A stretch of 20,070 nt of DNA. It comes from an uncultured Propionibacteriaceae bacterium (GTDB lineage Bacteria; Actinomycetota; Actinomycetes; Propionibacteriales; Propionibacteriaceae). The translations under genes were made by a program, and so were the position numbers. Where the stretch lies: contig CALLVV010000033.1 in assembly GCA_938012815.1 (NCBI GenBank), positions 1-20,070 of the forward strand, in the 5' to 3' direction. Under the pieces are notes generated by a model. The model saw only the letters and a list, made by a program, of their open reading frames with translations. It ran no database searches and was not told where the DNA came from. Shown piece after piece: positions 18,112-20,070 of this stretch (its first letter is position 1; the number at the start of each line of letters is the position of its first letter).

Positions 18112-19212
18112 ATGACATCGCATTCCCGTCGGCGCCCACGACGCTGGAGACCAAGCCTCGTGACCTGGCTGGCCGCGTCGTGTGCGCTGACGGGGATCGT
18201 GCTTCTCAGCTACACCCCGGCCGCCTCGTGGCTCTCCCAGTACCAGCAGTCGCGGCTGATCGACACCTACAACGATTCGCTGCGCAGGGAGAGACAGACA
18301 ACCGGGAACGAAACCGGGCACGCGGAGGCCGAGGAGGCCCTGGCGGATGCCCGGGCCTACAACGAAAAACTCAGGTCCGGGGCGATCCTGGACCCGAACA
18401 CCAACGTTCCCCGGAGCGCCGGGGAGACCGCCGGAAATGAATACCACAAACTGCTCAAGGGCCCGGCGGAGGTCATGGCCCGGATCCGGATCCCGGGCAT
18501 CGACGTCGATCTTCCCGTCTACCATGGCACCTCCGACCTGACGCTGCTCCGCGGCGCCGGGCACCTGCAGGGCACGTCCCTCCCGGTGGGCGGTGAATCC
18601 ACTCACTCCGTCATCACCGCCCATCGCGGCCTCGCCGAGGCCACCATGTTCACCGATCTGGACAGGATGCGCGTCGGCGACACCTTCACCATCGAGGTGA
18701 TGGGTGAGGTGCTGGTCTATGAGGTGCGCCAGACACAGGTGGTGGCCCCCGAGGAGCAGGAGGCCCTGTACCCGCAGGAGGGCCGCGACCTGTTGACCCT
18801 GGTCACCTGCACCCCGCTCGGGGTCAACACCCACCGGATCCTCGTCACCGGGGAACGGGTGATCCCGACCCCCCAGGAGGATGTGGACAAGGCGCTGCGT
18901 GATTCCGACCTGCCGCGTTTCCCGTGGTGGCTCTTCCTGTCCGGTGGCGGTGTCGTCACCGTGATCGGTTATCTCTGGCTGGCCGGACGCCGCGACGCCC
19001 GGCTCCACCAGGCTGCGATCGCGGCGGGGACGGAAAAGACGGAGGAACCCGTCGGCTCGGAGACCACCGACGCGCCCGGGGACGAGCGCCCAGCAGCGGG
19101 GCACGAGGAAACGGTCGTCGACAATCGGGAAAATCCCACGCAGGACGAGGATTCCACGGGCGGCCGGGATGACGGGGAACCGGCCGGGCAAGCGGATAAC
19201 CTCGAGGGGTGA
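18112..19212 (+). CDS. Class C (pilin-polymerising) sortase
   Basis: A membrane transpeptidase that cuts LPLTG and joins the shaft pilin to the pilin-motif lysine. It has 366 residues. A basic N-terminus is followed by a membrane segment (about 16-36). A lid-like motif DPN is at 94-96 (class C lids are commonly DPW/DPF). The catalytic residues are H171 in ITAHRG, C233 in TLVTCTPLG and R242 in HRILVTG. A second membrane helix (WWLFLSGGGVVTVIGYLWLAG, about 272-292) identifies class C. After it comes an unusual tail of about 70 residues rich in E, D, G and T, probably disordered and cytoplasmic. The ATG is 10 nt after GAGAGG and 16 nt beyond the pilin stop, so it is in the same operon. The nudC GTG overlaps its stop. 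Confidence 0.94.
   Translation: MTSHSRRRPRRWRPSLVTWLAASCALTGIVLLSYTPAASWLSQYQQSRLIDTYNDSLRRERQTTGNETGHAEAEEALADARAYNEKLRSGAILDPNTNVPRSAGETAGNEYHKLLKGPAEVMARIRIPGIDVDLPVYHGTSDLTLLRGAGHLQGTSLPVGGESTHSVITAHRGLAEATMFTDLDRMRVGDTFTIEVMGEVLVYEVRQTQVVAPEEQEALYPQEGRDLLTLVTCTPLGVNTHRILVTGERVIPTPQEDVDKALRDSDLPRFPWWLFLSGGGVVTVIGYLWLAGRRDARLHQAAIAAGTEKTEEPVGSETTDAPGDERPAAGHEETVVDNRENPTQDEDSTGGRDDGEPAGQADNLEG
19197..19202 (+). promoter_or_regulatory. Candidate leaderless -10 box for nudC
   Basis: TAACCT is followed by 6 nt and the GTG of nudC at 19209, the same geometry as gmk, rpe and the PAC2-family gene. The TAA is an in-frame stop for nudC. No -35-like hexamer lies at 16-19 nt, so translational coupling to the sortase by the GTGA overlap remains an equal alternative. 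Confidence 0.35.
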
Positions 19213-20069
19213 ACCACTGGAACACCCGGGCAGCCCTGGACCGGCTCGAGGAAACGCGCGGCCACGAACGGGCATTGACGGAACTGGCCCGCGACCCGCT
19301 GTCCAGATGCCTCAGGCTCGGCCCCGGGTTGGAGATCCCCGCGGCGGACGGCGAACTGGTCTCCGAGATCTTCGACGGCGACCGGAGACCGGATGACCTG
19401 CTGCTGGGCCGGATGGACGGCCACATCTGGTGGGCGCGCAGCGACGGTGAGGGAGGGGTGGACCTGCGGACCCTCGACCTTCCCCCGGGCCAGACACAGC
19501 TTGCCATGATGGCGACGGCCCTCTACGAATGGCACCGAAGCAATCCCGTCTGTCCCCGGTGTGGGGAGCGGACCACACCCGACCGGGCTGGAACCGCGCG
19601 CCGCTGTCCGAAATGTGGCCGGGAACTCTTCCCGCGTACTGATCCCGCGGTCATCCTTGCCGTGACCGACCCGGCCGACCGCCTGTTGCTCACGCACGCC
19701 CGGGGCTGGCCGGGCAACCGTGTCTCCGTGCAGGCCGGGTTCATCGAGGCGGGGGAATCGGCGGAACAGGCCTGCCACAGGGAGATATGGGAGGAAACCG
19801 GTCTGGCCATCCGGAGCCTCGGGTTCTTCGGAACCCAACCTTGGCCGTTCCCGCGATCCCTGATGCTGGGTTTCGAGGCGAGAACCGACGGCACGGAACC
19901 GAACCTCGACGGCGAGGAGCTCTCCTGGGGTTCCTTCCACACGAGAGAGGGGCTGCGGCGGGCCGTGGCGGAAGGAGAACTCACCCTTCCCGGGCCCATC
20001 TCGCTGGCACGCCAGTTGATCGAGGCCTGGCTGGCGCGCGGCGGGGAGGCGAGCGGGGACACGGCCTGA
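19209..20069 (+). CDS. nudC: NAD(+)/NADH pyrophosphatase, NudC-type Nudix hydrolase
   Basis: This family splits NADH/NAD+ to NMN(H) and AMP, and in E. coli it removes the NAD cap from RNA 5' ends. The 286-residue protein has the N-terminal NudC domain. A four-cysteine zinc ribbon follows (C115, C118, C133, C136: CPRC and CPKC). The Nudix box is complete at 177-199 (GX5EX7REUXEEXGU, from GFIEAGESAEQACHREIWEETGL). QPWPFPRS at 210-217 is the motif that separates NADH pyrophosphatases from other Nudix enzymes. GTG 19209 is fixed by an in-frame TAA 12 nt upstream and overlaps the sortase stop as GTGA. Its position after a pilus operon is probably chance adjacency. Confidence 0.93.
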   Translation: MNHWNTRAALDRLEETRGHERALTELARDPLSRCLRLGPGLEIPAADGELVSEIFDGDRRPDDLLLGRMDGHIWWARSDGEGGVDLRTLDLPPGQTQLAMMATALYEWHRSNPVCPRCGERTTPDRAGTARRCPKCGRELFPRTDPAVILAVTDPADRLLLTHARGWPGNRVSVQAGFIEAGESAEQACHREIWEETGLAIRSLGFFGTQPWPFPRSLMLGFEARTDGTEPNLDGEELSWGSFHTREGLRRAVAEGELTLPGPISLARQLIEAWLARGGEASGDTA

Positions 20070-20070
20070 C

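Overview
The window is high-GC DNA, about two thirds G+C by eye, from an actinobacterium. Evidence is the gene order carB-pyrD-pyrF-mihF-gmk-rpoZ-metK-priA-fmt-rsmB-rpe, the actinobacteria-specific nucleoid factor mIHF, a PriA that lacks helicase motifs, a PAC2-family protein, and several start codons placed 6 nt after a TAnnnT -10 box (leaderless transcription). A member of the Propionibacteriaceae, such as an oral Arachnia-like species, would fit the housekeeping block plus an Actinomyces-like fimbrial operon. That assignment is inference, not proof.

Positions 1-12722 form a dense housekeeping block on the + strand. It starts with a 5'-truncated carB and continues with pyrD and pyrF, linked by 4-nt overlaps (pyrimidine synthesis). 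mihF (nucleoid architecture), gmk (GDP synthesis) and rpoZ (RNA polymerase omega) follow. Then come metK (S-adenosylmethionine), priA (replication restart), fmt (initiator tRNA formylation), rsmB (16S rRNA m5C methylation) and rpe (pentose phosphate pathway). The coaBC gene that often lies between rpoZ and metK in actinobacteria is absent. Small hairpins sit in the pyrF-mihF and gmk-rpoZ gaps.

Positions 12724-13563 carry a minus-strand PAC2-family gene that converges on rpe with a single base between the stop codons. Its promoter lies back to back with that of the following operon.

Positions 13618-19212 are a sortase-assembled pilus operon. It has a strong sigma-A-like promoter, a 957-residue LPLTG multidomain surface protein (probable tip adhesin), a 471-residue LPLTG shaft pilin with a pilin motif and E-box, and a class C pilin-polymerising sortase with an unusual acidic C-terminal tail. 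The 5' part of the adhesin gene is clearly lower in GC than its surroundings. The last gene, nudC (NADH pyrophosphatase / NAD-RNA decapping family), overlaps the sortase stop by 4 nt and may also have its own leaderless promoter.

No tRNA, rRNA, CRISPR array, insertion sequence or prophage gene was seen. No gene-free stretch exceeds about 175 bases. The pilus operon, particularly the composite adhesin, is the least ordinary part of the window.
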